Below are positions 21,383-31,991 of a stretch of DNA of 64,000 nucleotides, in pieces (the stretch's first letter is position 1; each line of letters starts with the position of its first letter). The notes under the pieces are model-generated. The model searched no databases. It saw only the letters and a program-made list of their open reading frames with translations, and had not been told where the DNA came from. The position numbers and the translations under genes are program-made. This stretch comes from Neurospora intermedia (Eukaryota; Ascomycota; Sordariomycetes; Sordariales; Sordariaceae), in NCBI GenBank assembly GCA_037102815.1, contig BTPP01000001.1, forward strand, positions 87,001-151,000, written 5' to 3'.

Positions 21383-23411
21383 ATGCCGCCACCACCGCCG
21401 TCGTTGTCGAACTCGGCATCGCAGATCAGCCACTCTGCGCCAAAGACACCAACCATCAAGAAAGAGCCCGGAACAGAGGAGTCGCCTCGTGTACTTGCAC
21501 AAGTCGAACCAATGCCCAAGAGCGCCAAACGGAAGGCAAGCAGCGAAAGCCCCTCGAACTCTGATCCATCTGAAGATGGAAAGAGTAAGAAAAGGAGAAC
21601 CGAGCGCCGGAACAAGTTCAAGACCAGTGAGGTATGGCAGTACCTCGTGAGCCTGAGCTCGAATACCCTTGACGAGCCCTATGGCAGCTTGACAAAAACA
21701 AGATACATGCGCAACATCGTGGCACTTCCGCGCAAGCGTGAGTTGCCGGCGGTATGGGTAACTCGATTGGCTTCTGAGAAACCAAGCAGCGAAGTCTTAC
21801 AGTTGCTCATTGCCTACCTCGTTGGTGACGATCCCAGCGGTTTTCTTTGCGGCCTCAATGGGCCTGATTGTGCAGGAAAGTGGCGAATCACCGGGCCCGC
21901 CATGGCAACATTCCTGGATGAAAAGGAAGCAATCCACAAAGCTTGCGCATTCCCCAAGTGCGTCTTCTTCCCAGAGCTTGAAGATTCCAACCGCGCTTCA
22001 AGTACAAGGAGGTGCTGCAATGCAGTATACCGGGACTCTGATGACCCTTCAATGCCGGACATCTGGTCGCCACCCAATCCTATCCACATTATGGCTTCAT
22101 CTCCTGCATCTTCTTCTTCCTCTTCATCGTGCATCAAGAAAGAACCCCGAACAGAGGAGGCTCCGATTGCGCAACGCCCCTCGGAGACCAAAAACCTCAA
22201 AAGAGAGAAGAGGAGCGAGAGCCCATCTAACGCTGGCCCACGCAAGAAAAAAAAGCGGGAAGTCGAAAAGCCGAATTGTGAAGAGTTGCAAAAAAGGCTT
22301 CAAGCAAGCGAAATATGGCGATACCTCAGCCGTTTCACGACTTTGGAGACAAACACGAACTCTGAATGTGTTGTGGAACGCTACGAACGCCCTCGCAAGC
22401 GCGATCTGCCCATTGCATGGGAACGTCGAATTGCGGTAGAGAAGCCAAATGGCAAGATCAGGAACCTGCTTCTTAACTACCTCTCTGGCGACGAAGAGGT
22501 GAACTATCCTTGCAACCTTCCAGGTGCCAACTGTGGCGAGAAATCGAAATCGGAGACAACCGGCCCAGCCATCGAAAGTATGCAGCAGGGGAAACTGACT
22601 ATCTATAAAGAAGCTGCTTTCCCTCGCTGTGTCTTATTTGTAGCTTTGACCGGCAAGAAAAAGTGCTGCAATACAGCCTACCGAAGCGTGAAAAGCAACT
22701 GTATGCCAGCCGTTTGGTCGCCGCCTGCTTCTGTTCCCGCTCCGGAATCGTCAGCAGTGTTGCCTCCAGTGCTGTCTCCGGCGGTTTCCTCGTCGTCCTC
22801 TGCGGCATCCTCGTCGGAATCCTCTTCCGGGTCCTCTCCGGAACCCTCCACTGCAGTTGAAAGAGCACTTCCAGGAAACCTCAACCCAGAGACCCCAAGC
22901 CATCAACTTCACCATGAAGCACAAGCGCAGGAGGGAAATGGGTATCTTGCCAGCCTCTGGGAGCAGCGAAACGAAGCAATGTACCTCTCCGGGGCCATCA
23001 ACGGTAAGCCACACTTCCCGTTTCTCTCAATCTTATCACGTCTTCCTCAACGCAAGATCACTGACAATCTCTCAAGCCTCGACCAGCTACGCTCACTCAG
23101 CCGGTTGGCTTAACCAGCGCGAGGGACAGGTTCTTCCCATCGGCGCCGAGAGCGGCGCAACTCTCCAGATCCTCGACTTGGAAAACAAGGGCGCCACGGT
23201 TCCGCTTCCGAGTGACTCTCACAATCTTGTGTGCATTGTCTTTGAGGGCACCGTGGAGGTCATCCTGCAGGATACTCCCGTCTTCACCCTCTCGCGTGGA
23301 GGCCAATGGAGTGTGGGTGTCGGAAAGGAGTGCAGAGTTCGGAACCCGCGTATTGGAACGAAGGCCATTCTGTACAACATTGGAGCACCGGTTAAGCAAA
23401 ACGACGAGTAG
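21383..23411 (+). CDS. Paralogue C: two tandem Cys domains fused to a CENP-C/Mif2-like cupin
   Basis: Exons 21383..23003 and 23077..23411 (73-nt intron, GTAAGC donor, CTGAC branch, phase 1) give 651 residues. The ATG at 21383 (MPPPPPSLSN) was preferred to 21314. Each of two repeats contains an IKKEP-T-EE motif, a basic SESPSN segment and a Cys domain: repeat 1 (about 80-222) with SEVWQYL, LPRKRELPAVW, FLCGLNGPDC, CAFPKCVFFPE, RRCCNAVYR; repeat 2 (about 305-436) with SEIWRYL, RPRKRDLPIAWERR, YPCNLPGANC, AAFPRCVLF, KKCCNTAYR. After a Ser-rich linker, residues about 555-645 resemble the CENP-C/Mif2 cupin: VCIVFEGTVEVIL, then RGGQWSVGVGKECRVRN, then AILYNIGAP. There is no finger. Nuclear, possibly chromatin or kinetochore-related function is an inference from the cupin only. 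Confidence 0.75.
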
Positions 23412-24289
23412 ACTTGGCGACGAGATGGACAGAAGGAGATGACTTGCATGGGAAACATTTGTGAGAAGGAAGTGACTGGATTGTTTCTGGGACAGCATGG
23501 AGTATTGGCGCTTTGGTGTTGCGATACCCCTTGCTTTGATCGCTTGGCTGAATGGGAACTACTCGTTCTTGTGTTGGCTTTGTTGGACGAAGATAAACGG
23601 ATGTAGAAAATGTCTTGCAATCATGACGAGACGGAGCCATCGTTCATGCAGGCCACGATTGTATATAGAGTCCTGTTGTAACAATAGGTAGCCATGATGG
23701 CGGTTCAAGATTCAACGGCCAACGTCTTGCTGGTTGCCTTTTGTCACCTAGAAAGTCGCTTACTTGATGTAAACTACACCATGACAATCATCCGGAAAAG
23801 GGAAACAAAAATGCAACAAATCAAATGTGTGAAATGATGAACAATTCTGCGTAAAAATCATGAGCAGAGGCGACATGTGAGGACTACCTCAACTCGGCGT
23901 CAAGTACACCGCTTTGCCTCGCTTCAAAACTCTAAGAAAAGGAGTAACATAAACTATAAGAAAAGAAGCAACATAAAGCCAGGGGTATATGGGAAACGAC
24001 AAAGAAAATGAAACGAAAACACCAAGACTCCCCCTTCCATCTCTTACCAATAACGCCTTCGGGCTGTCGGTGTCCTTCTCTTTCTAACCACCAAACTCTC
24101 CTTCTCGACTCTGGTCCTGCTTCTACTCTCCATCATTGTCCTTCTCTTGAGCAGCAACCACTCCTCTCGTCCGTCATATCGTACCTTACACTTCTCAACA
24201 CCAGCCACCATACACCACTCAACAATCCCCCCATCCACACTACGCCACTCAACAATACCTAACATGCTCATAGCCACCCCACTCCTCAC
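23412..24289. other. 3' intergenic region between converging paralogues C and D
   Basis: No gene seen. C and D are convergent here, so it should hold both 3' UTRs. The part at about 24020-24280 is pyrimidine-rich with CCACTCAACAAT-type near repeats. Confidence 0.4.
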
Positions 24290-25915
24290 TCACTCCTCAG
24301 GCCACGGCACTTCCTCCCCCCTGCACCAATACGCATTAACACACGTATACCCACCCAACCGCTCCCTAACCGCCTTCCAATCCTGTCCCTCCTCAGCTGT
24401 CTGCTCCATCCTCTCCAGATCTCCCTCCCCAAACCCCACACACCTAGGGAACCCCATCTCTTTCCTCACCACCCCCCTTCTTCTTCTATCAGGATCAGGA
24501 TGCGGAGTATTAAACTCACACGTAATCTCCTCAAACCGACTCTTCTCGCTCCACTTTCTTCTTCCATTCTCGTCCCTACCTAGCTCACGGAAAGTGTTGA
24601 CTAGAACATGAACGGGACATCCCTCTGTTCCGCAGGGTGTGGGAGTGCGTGATTTGGCTGCGCCGAGGTACAGAATTACAGTGGTGAGTTCCTTGAGGGT
24701 GAGGTGCCGTTCGAAAGGGTGTTGTTTCAGACGGTCGCGCCAGACGGTGGGTAAGGCGCGCCGGCGCGGAAAGGTGAGGAAGGTGTGCAGGGCGGCGTCC
24801 TTGGGGACTGGGAAGTCCGGGGTCGGGCGGGGGAGGAGGGCGAGTAGGTAGGTCCAGATTGGAGAGGAGTAGAGAGTCGCGGAGCGTTGGGTTAGTGCCG
24901 CACGGTTGTCGAGGGCGACGGCGGCGAGAACCTCGGGAAGAGGTGGAAGGGGTTGAAGGCGGCGGAGAGGCGACGAAACGGCGTCGCGGACAGGAGCGTC
25001 GGGGAGAGGAAGCTGGGGAATTGGTCCTTGAATGGCGGCAGGCGCGGAAGCTTGACGTGCTGCTCGGCGGGCGGCTCGAGGTGGGCGGCGACGGCGCGGA
25101 GAAATATTGACGAATTGAGCGGGCGCCGGAAGAGCGGCGGGTGCAGCAGCAGGTACGGCCGCGGGAGGCTGAGGTGCGACATTCGGCTGGGGCGCAGGTT
25201 GAACGGCGGGCAAGGGAGCGGGAGCGGGAGCGGCGGCGGCGGGTTGAACGACAGGAACAGGCGCAGCTTGTTGAGCCTGGACTTGCTGAGCTTGAGCGAC
25301 CGCTTGCCATCCAGGATTGGGGGCACGCTTCACGACGATTGGCGCCCACTTGCGCCGTCCGTTCCGGTTCTCTTTATCGGTGGGAACTCTTTTCTTGCCA
25401 ATTACGTTAAACCCCCCATTCCTGGTGTCGAAGAGGAGGGCCTTCCGATGTTTTTGCTGCGATGACTTGTTAGACCATAGCTCTGAGGTGGGTGGGTGAA
25501 CCCCCAACGACAGGTAGTAGGAGAATCACGGCACATACTCTAAAGTGGTTGCCCACTTTATAGGGAAATTCAAATGCTAGTTGACAACTCCTGATCGGGC
25601 ATCGAAACGGCTTGGCCTGGTTCCAATTGGGCTGGTAGCCCTCCGGAAATAAAGCTCCATTGCCTGGGTACGTGACAGTGTCGCCGTGTTCTGTGATTTG
25701 TGTTAGTGAAATGGACGACATAACGGCGCGAAGAAAACGGGATTCGACTTACTGTCCAAGCCGCACCACTCGTCATAACGACGATTACCTGACCTTAAAA
25801 CCACATAACCGCCGAGCTTTTGCTGGTTGATCAACCACGGCTCCTGCGGCGGGCCATCGTCTTCCGAGGAGGAAGATTCAGAGGAGGACGAGGACTCGCG
25901 GCGGCGACGGGGCAT
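24290..25915 (-). CDS. Paralogue D: C2H2-finger, Ala/Pro linker, C-terminal Cys-domain protein
   Basis: Exons 25753..25915, 25539..25690 and 24290..25456 (introns 62 and 82 nt, phases 1 and 0) give 493 residues. The N-terminus MPRRRRESSSSSE is basic then Ser/acid-rich. Order: RRYDEWCGLDKHG (about 45-57), GALFPEGYQP (66-75), finger C85-x4-C90-x12-H103-x4-H108, LFDTRNGGFNVIG, a long Ala/Pro/Gln linker with an Arg-rich patch (SPRRRRPPRAARRAAR), then the Cys domain (about 300-482): PIWTYLLALL, FPRRRALPTVWRDRL, ILYLGA, TPCGTEGC, MGFPRCVGF and YTCVNAYW, where the usual CCN is CVN. Exon 2 has the same length (152 nt) as in B. The linker differs completely from A and B, so only the ends are under visible constraint. 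Confidence 0.75.
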
Positions 25916-27333
25916 TGTCGAGGTTGACGTTTACCACCAGCGATGTAGAAAGGCGAATTGGTGGCAATGCGGTTTTAAAGTAGCAAGTGAATATTGTAAG
26001 GCTGCAGACGACAGTTGTAGGTTGCTGTGTTGTTGGCCGAAAGAAAGTGGAGGGAAATCAAAGTTGCCACACCAGGTCGGGAGTAAAAAAAGAGTTGGGT
26101 GAATTTGACCACCGGGACGGATTGCGAAAGTCTTGACTTGGGATGCGTCCCACCCGGAATCAAATTGTGGCTGCAGACGTCAGTGCCGGCTGGCATTAGG
26201 GTTTCCAAACCCGTTGGGACTTGGACGAACGGGATTGGAAGATCACTTTGTTCTCACCTTGGAGTTGAGGGTCGTCATGATGGCTGTAAGGTGAGAGAAG
26301 GGTGAGAGAACGTCAGTAAGAGGTGGGGTGGGGGAGGGACGTCGTCAAAGTCGAGAGGGAACACCGTGATCTTGCAGTTGCCGTCGAGAGGGACCTTCAA
26401 AGACAAAGTAGAGCCTCCGTAGCTGATGGCGGGAGAAGAGAATCAGTCCGTTCCGGCGGTATAAGACCAGAGCTCCAGCATACCGGTGTCGAATATCACA
26501 ATAAAGCTTAAAAGAGAAGCAGACGAATGACAAGAAGAAAGCGAAAGAAAGAGGGTAGGTGGCCACATAAGCATCTCAAGACCGAGTGTCGCCATAGCCT
26601 TCCCGAAGCACTCGTTGCCCCTGATGAGGGGAGCGGCTGCTATCCTAACACCATCACGACAAAACAACCGCAAACAACGTAAAGGACCATGATTCAATGA
26701 CCACTGTGTCATCCAAACGCTTTACCGTGCACTATTGTCGACTGTTATGCTTCGATCGGGCCCCAGCTGGGGAGGTTGGAGGCAGAACCTCATCGTGAGA
26801 TATCCAACATAAATCCACGATCGACGATATCCGAGATATCTGCCATCTGTTTGCCCTAGCTGTGCGTATATCCAGAATGAAACATATCTCTCCTGCTTCG
26901 TATGGGGGGAAGTCAGTTTCAAGCTCGTTCAATTGACATCTTTCGAGCAGATGTCTCCTGAAGCACCATCTAAGTCAAACATTCGAGCTGATCCTACCGA
27001 GTCAAACCGTACGACATCGCACTTCCATCGTTGTGTGTAACATCACTAGATCACTTGTGACCATACCCACGAAACATTTTCGCCATGTGCCATCTCATCA
27101 ACTTCAGACAATTCCCAAGCCAGATGCCCGCCAAGCCACAGCTCGCCTTGAAGATGCCAAGACCATCCCTCTCACTGTTTTCATGCGGCGCGAAAGGCGG
27201 CGAAAAGGAAAGTAGAAGGGAAAAGACAACTTCCACCGGGAAACCAGGTCCGCAGAAAAAGACAAAGATCTTAAGTATAATAATAACACATGGTGGTACA
27301 TCACCTTACGTATTCTAACACCCTCTCCTTCCC
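25916..27333. other. Intergenic region between D and the bL27m gene
   Basis: Nothing clearly coding was found. The part next to 25915 is the likely promoter and 5' UTR of D, and the part next to 27333 the 3' UTR of the ribosomal-protein gene. Frames of 60-90 codons here show no domain. Confidence 0.4.
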
Positions 27334-28745
27334 TTAGTCCTTCTTCTCCGTCTTGGAGTCCTTCTTCTCCTCAGCCTTGGGCTTGCTCTCCTTCTTGGCA
27401 GCCTCGGGAGCCTTGGGCTTCTCAACCTTAGGAGCAGCAGCAGCAGGCTTCTCAGCCTTCACCTCCTTCTTCTCGCTCTTCTCAGCAGCGGCACCACCCT
27501 CCCTAGCCTTCTTGGCCTCCCTCTGCTTGGCCAAAAACTCCTTCCTTTGCACCAACCTCTGCTCCCTCTTCTCGCGCACACGTCTCCTGTACTCCTCGCG
27601 TCTATCCGCCTTGGCCAGCTTGCGCTCCTTGATGCCAAGCAAGAAAGTGTTTCTTCTCCTCCTGCGCGCGCGGAACTTGGCCTTTCTGCTGCCCACCTTC
27701 TCGGTACCGGGCACGGAACCAGGGTCGCCAATCAAACGACCAATCTCCCAGTTGGTCTCGCGGTAGCTGTAGTTGTTCATCAGACGCAGGACGCGCGTGC
27801 CGCGGCGCGCGAGCATCTTTTGCTGCTGCAGCTTGCGCAGAGCCGATTGTCGGGCGTTGTACTCGGCGCGGGCGGCGAGCTTTTCCTTGATGAGTTCGGC
27901 AATGACGGAGGAGCCGCCGTTGTTGCTGTTCGACGAGGCGGAGGCAGAAATGGTGCTGCTGGAGGCAGGGACGGCGGCGGCACCGGAGGCTGATACGCGG
28001 GCGCCCTGGCCCTTGACTGCCTTGCCGGCGGCAGCGGGCGTCGTCACTGCTGGTGGGGGGATCTCAATGGTCTCGTGGCGGGTGACAAAGAGGGGGAGGC
28101 CGGAGGCGGACATGGTGGGCTTCTCAACCTCTTCGACCTTGCGGGGCACGGCGACGAGGCCGAGCTTGCGCTTCCGCGGGGCGTCCTTGGGGTAAGGGAG
28201 CTTGTCGTTGCGGTTGAAGACGACGCCGATGTACTGACGGTCCGGGTGGAGCTGGGGGTCACGGTAGTACTTTACGTAGCCAGCGACGGCGGCGTGGATG
28301 GTGTGGTCGCGGCCCATGATGGTGTTCTCGCCGGGGTGCCATAGTGTGCCGCGCTGCTTGTAGATGATGTTGCCGGGGATTACGTACTGGTCTTTGAGCA
28401 AAAAGAGACAAGGTCAGTCAGCGTCTCTGAGTGTTGCTGCTGCGCAATGCGCGCAAGCCGCGTATGGTGCATCTGGTGAAACATACCACCCGTCTTCTTT
28501 GCGCCGAGCTTCTTGGGGATCGTCCTCTTGGGCTTGAGCCTGTAAGCACCCTGGGCCTTGACACTGGCATAACGGCGACCCTCGACGGCAACATTGCTAC
28601 TTGATGGGCCGATGCGGAGGTGGGCGAACTGGTCGGAGAGGATTGCGGTCGCGGAGACGGAGTGAGTGGTAGGTAACCGGCAGACGGAGTGGCAGCTGTT
28701 GGCAGCAGCCCTCGTCAAAGGCTGCCGCAGCTGTGCTAGATGCAT
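27334..28745 (-). CDS. mrp7: Mitochondrial large-subunit ribosomal protein bL27m
   Basis: Exons 28487..28745 and 27334..28391 (95-nt intron, GTATGT donor) give 438 residues. An N-terminal mitochondrial presequence rich in Arg/Ser/Leu precedes [12 protein letters not shown], where processing would expose the mature start. The bL27 core follows: [35 protein letters not shown]. This protein sits near the peptidyl-transferase centre of the ribosome. As in other fungi, the bacterial-size core is extended by a long C-terminal part, here with a Lys/Glu/Ala-rich tail (residues about 330-438) that is low complexity. The symbol follows the yeast homologue name. Confidence 0.9.
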
Positions 28746-29566
28746 TGTGTTTGTTGTTTGTGTTTGTGTTTATGAATTCGTTGTCGTCGGCCCGAGGCAG
28801 TCGTCGTCGTCGTCGCCGTTGTCCAGTCGTTCGTGTCCCAGGACAAAAGTTCGAAGACACCACACACGGAGGGGGGGAACACCGGGGCGGAGTGTGGGTG
28901 TGGTCGGAGGACGGAGGTCGGAGGGGGGAGGGAGGGGACCTGCGGGCGGAGCGGACGGAGGAAGGGTTGCCAATGTCCGCACGACGCGCGGGGAGTCGAA
29001 CGAAAACCAAAGTTCAAAAATCGGGGCGGGTCCAGTCCAGAGCCGTGCCGTGGTCCATCGTCGTCCAGGCGAGCGAGCGACCGAAAAAAATGCCCCACTC
29101 AAAAGTTGAGGTCGCACCAGAGCCGCGAGCCGGAGAGAGCCAAGACTGAGTGAGTGGAGGAGGGCAGCCGCATTGGCCAACCGCGGGGATATTTTCTGCT
29201 TAGTCACTCAATCCTTAACCACATAGGGTAACCAGAGGTAGGTAGCTACCAAGCACGATAACACCGATAAGAGCAGAGCCCCCCCCGTCCCGCATGGATC
29301 CCGTCGCTGACGATTTGGACAAATTGGCCAACAAGGCCCTTGCAGTGGACTCACCCCGTAGCTTCCAGCGACCACAGCACTGTTTCCATCACCAGGGGCA
29401 TCGCCATCGCCATCGCCCAGCCAGCCAGCCAGCCAGCCGTGTAATTGACAGCTTGCCAACATCGACGTCCCGTCGTCCCATCGCAACCCACGCCACGAGA
29501 ATCACGACAACACCACCAGTTCCGTCTCCAGTCTACCAACATTCTCCAAGAATACGAACCGACAAA
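28746..29566. promoter_or_regulatory. Divergent promoter region between bL27m and LCL2 genes
   Basis: The two genes diverge from about 820 bases of DNA. The sequence is G-rich on the plus strand around 28860-28950 and has a short CAGC tetranucleotide array (about 29419-29438) in the probable 5' UTR of the LCL2 gene. Overlapping long frames on both strands are compositional. Confidence 0.45.
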
Positions 29567-30086
29567 ATGCGCACCCTCTACCTCGTCCTCCTCTCCCTCC
29601 TCACCCTCGCCTCCCCGATAGCTGCTCAATTCGGCTCCTTCTTCGACCAAATGTTCGGCGGACACGGCCATGGTCACCAACAAACACAGCAGCAGCAGCA
29701 GCACCAAGGCCACGGCCACCAACAGCACCCCAACGTGCCTAGCGACCCGTCCATTTACCAGGCGAATTACCAGCGGGCCCATTGCGACAAGTACTTGTGT
29801 CCCGATACTTTGGGTATGTCTTTTCCATTCTTTCTTTCATTGTTGGTTAGGTTGGGGTTGGGGATGATGGAAAGGGTACTTTGAAATATGAACAAGGGCT
29901 AACGATGGGATCAATAACAAACAAACAGCTTGCGTTCACTACCCACACCACTGCCCTTGCCCGTGGCCGTTGCACGAAGACAAGGCCGAGTTGGCCGAAG
30001 GTCAAAGGATCTGTGTCTCCAAGGGAGGGTTCAAGGCCGGAGAGGCAGCGAGAAAGATAGAATTGGCTAGGAAGGGGATGCTCTGA
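29567..30086 (+). CDS. lcl2: Long chronological lifespan protein 2 (LCL2)-like secreted protein
   Basis: Exons 29567..29813 and 29929..30086 (115-nt intron, GTATGT donor, CTAAC branch) give 134 residues. A typical signal peptide ([20 protein letters not shown]) is followed by [12 protein letters not shown], a His/Gln-rich stretch, and the conserved Cys region [20 protein letters not shown] then CP, ending [20 protein letters not shown]. This matches the fungal LCL2 family, named from a yeast lifespan phenotype and linked to ER-associated processes. An in-frame upstream ATG at 29294 is ignored because the signal peptide begins at 29567. Confidence 0.9.
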
Positions 30087-30940
30087 GCTGTTACCCCTTT
30101 TCTGAAAAGACAGGGGAAGTGGAGCCGTTGACAAAAAGGAGGATCGATCACATGTATTGTAGGTTGTGGGAAACATTGCTTTGCTTGGGGTTTGGCGTTA
30201 CAATGTCACAATGACAATCTGTACAAAGAACGTATGGATCAATTTCTTGGTATTCGTTACCACTCCGTCTGTAATGAAACTTCAAGTTGAGTACCATAAA
30301 GGTAAGGTGTGTCTGTCTGCCCATAATGTCGTCCCTAGCGAAACCCGTTGATGATAGAAGCGAAGAGAGAAAAGAACAAAGAAGAGAATGGTAAGAGGCT
30401 GCGTGTGCATTCAAATTCTTGTGTTTTGGTGTCAGATAAGAAAAGGGGGGGTCCTGTAACACACGATAAAACCGTAATCGAATAAAGTTCGTAAGAAGAG
30501 AAATCAAAAAAAGAAATACATTGATGCTTCGCTTTCATAGCTCCAAATGCAGACGCCAGTCACATCGGTTACCGCTGACCGACATAGGGTATACCAACAC
30601 CAACCCTTTCCCTTTGATAATAAAAGCGAGCCATAGAAAATGAAATAGGGACCGTCCAGTCATCACCTCAGCCCATATACATGAACCGTCCCAAAATACA
30701 AAAGCAAACCTCCATTCCCGTCCTCCTACTACCCAGGCGTACCTTCGCCTGTAACTATGTTGAGGTCTTCCACTTTTAGCAACGCACGCCGTCATAACCT
30801 CCTAGCCTCCATGTCCATCTTTCTTGCTGATAGGACTCGCATCACTGTAACTACCAAATCATCATCTGGTGTCACATCTAAAGCTTCAAGCTTCTGATGC
30901 TCGAGACGAGATGGCGATTCCTGCCCTCAGAGTCCACCTC
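30087..30940. other. 3' intergenic region
   Basis: It lies between the converging LCL2 and phosphatase-inhibitor genes. No coding or RNA gene is supported. Frames at 30148..30507 and 30535..30795 (minus) look accidental. Confidence 0.4.
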
Positions 30941-31991
30941 CTACGACGATCCATTGGACCTTGTCGGGAGAGCCGGCACCTCAGGGATCTCCTCATCCTC
31001 ATCTTCGTCCTCATCTTCCAGATTCTCAGGGTGACCAAGTAGCGATGCCACGCTCTTCATCTCGTAGTGCTTCTTGCGCATCTCCTCAAACTTGCGATGC
31101 TTCTCTCTCTCCTCGGCGCTGAGGCCGACCAGTTCATCATCGGGATCATGGCCGCTGCCGTTGCTGTCAACGTGCACAGCCCTAGGACGCTTGGGGGAGC
31201 CGCCGTCTTCGGAATGGGCAGTGGCGCCCTTGCCAAAGGGGAAGCCGGCCTCAGGCACCGCCTCCTCAGGCTCGCCGAGCGAGAGGCCAGGGATCTCGTC
31301 GTCAATGTTGCCGTGCCTGCGCTTGTTCTGCCTAGGAAGAGGCGACAGGCCATCCACGCGATCCATGTCGATCTTGTTAGGGTCGATGGCCTCTGGGACT
31401 TCCTCGTCGTCGTCCGATGGGTCCTCGGCGGGGTCGTAGTGCTTGGCATAGGGCGTCTTGGGCTCGTCAATCTTCATGGTGCTGGACCGCTCTTGCTCCG
31501 TGAGGTAGAGGTTCGCCTCGTCCCATTTGAGGCGCTGGCCTTGTTCCGTCGAGTCTTCGTCGCCGTGGTGGCTGGGCGTTGTCGAACGGCGAGAACCACT
31601 GAGGCCAGGCCGCGATCCGGCGACAGACGAGGAGCGGCGGGGACCGGCGTTGATCTGAGTGTTCATGATGGTAATCTCTTTGGCTTCCTTGGCGGAGGAG
31701 GGCATGTGGATGAGTGGCGGGGGGTGAGCCGCGTCATGGTGGTGGGTGTCGAGGGGGGAAGTTGGGCCCGCGGGCGGAGAGTTGCGGTACGAGTTCTTGA
31801 GAATGCCTGGAGGTGAAGCAACCGTTAGCAATCGAATATCGACGACAGTGTAGGTACGGGCTAAAGCTAGGAACGGGGCGACGGCATAGCTGAGTTGGGG
31901 TCGGTGGGAGCTGGCTCAACATACCCTTTGGCCGCGGGACCGTGGAAGGCGGCGGAGTGTGTGTAGGTGACGATGCCATGATGGTTGACAT
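30941..31991 (-). CDS. Protein phosphatase inhibitor 2 (IPP-2/Glc8 family)
   Basis: Exons 31925..31991 and 30941..31806 (118-nt intron, GTATGT donor) give 310 residues; the splice creates the hallmark [11 protein letters not shown], the PP1-binding KGILK motif. A second block, [20 protein letters not shown] then [14 protein letters not shown], contains the phosphorylatable TP-x-Y site of inhibitor-2. The third, [17 protein letters not shown], is the helix that covers the PP1 active site. The tail is Glu/Asp-rich. It would bind the PP1 catalytic subunit and modulate its activity in the cytosol and nucleus. The start may be Met1 (31991) or Met5 (31979). All three family motifs are present, so the call is firm. 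Confidence 0.93.

Noticed and set aside
24585-25465. Long Ser/Arg- or Gly/Arg-rich frames overlapping paralogue D
   Set aside because: Shadow frames over the Ala/Pro linker, without splice logic or homology to the paralogues.
28597-29207. Overlapping 100-150 codon frames between the bL27m and LCL2 genes
   Set aside because: They lie in a divergent promoter and are biased toward Arg/Gly/Pro by G-rich sequence; frames on both strands cancel each other as evidence.
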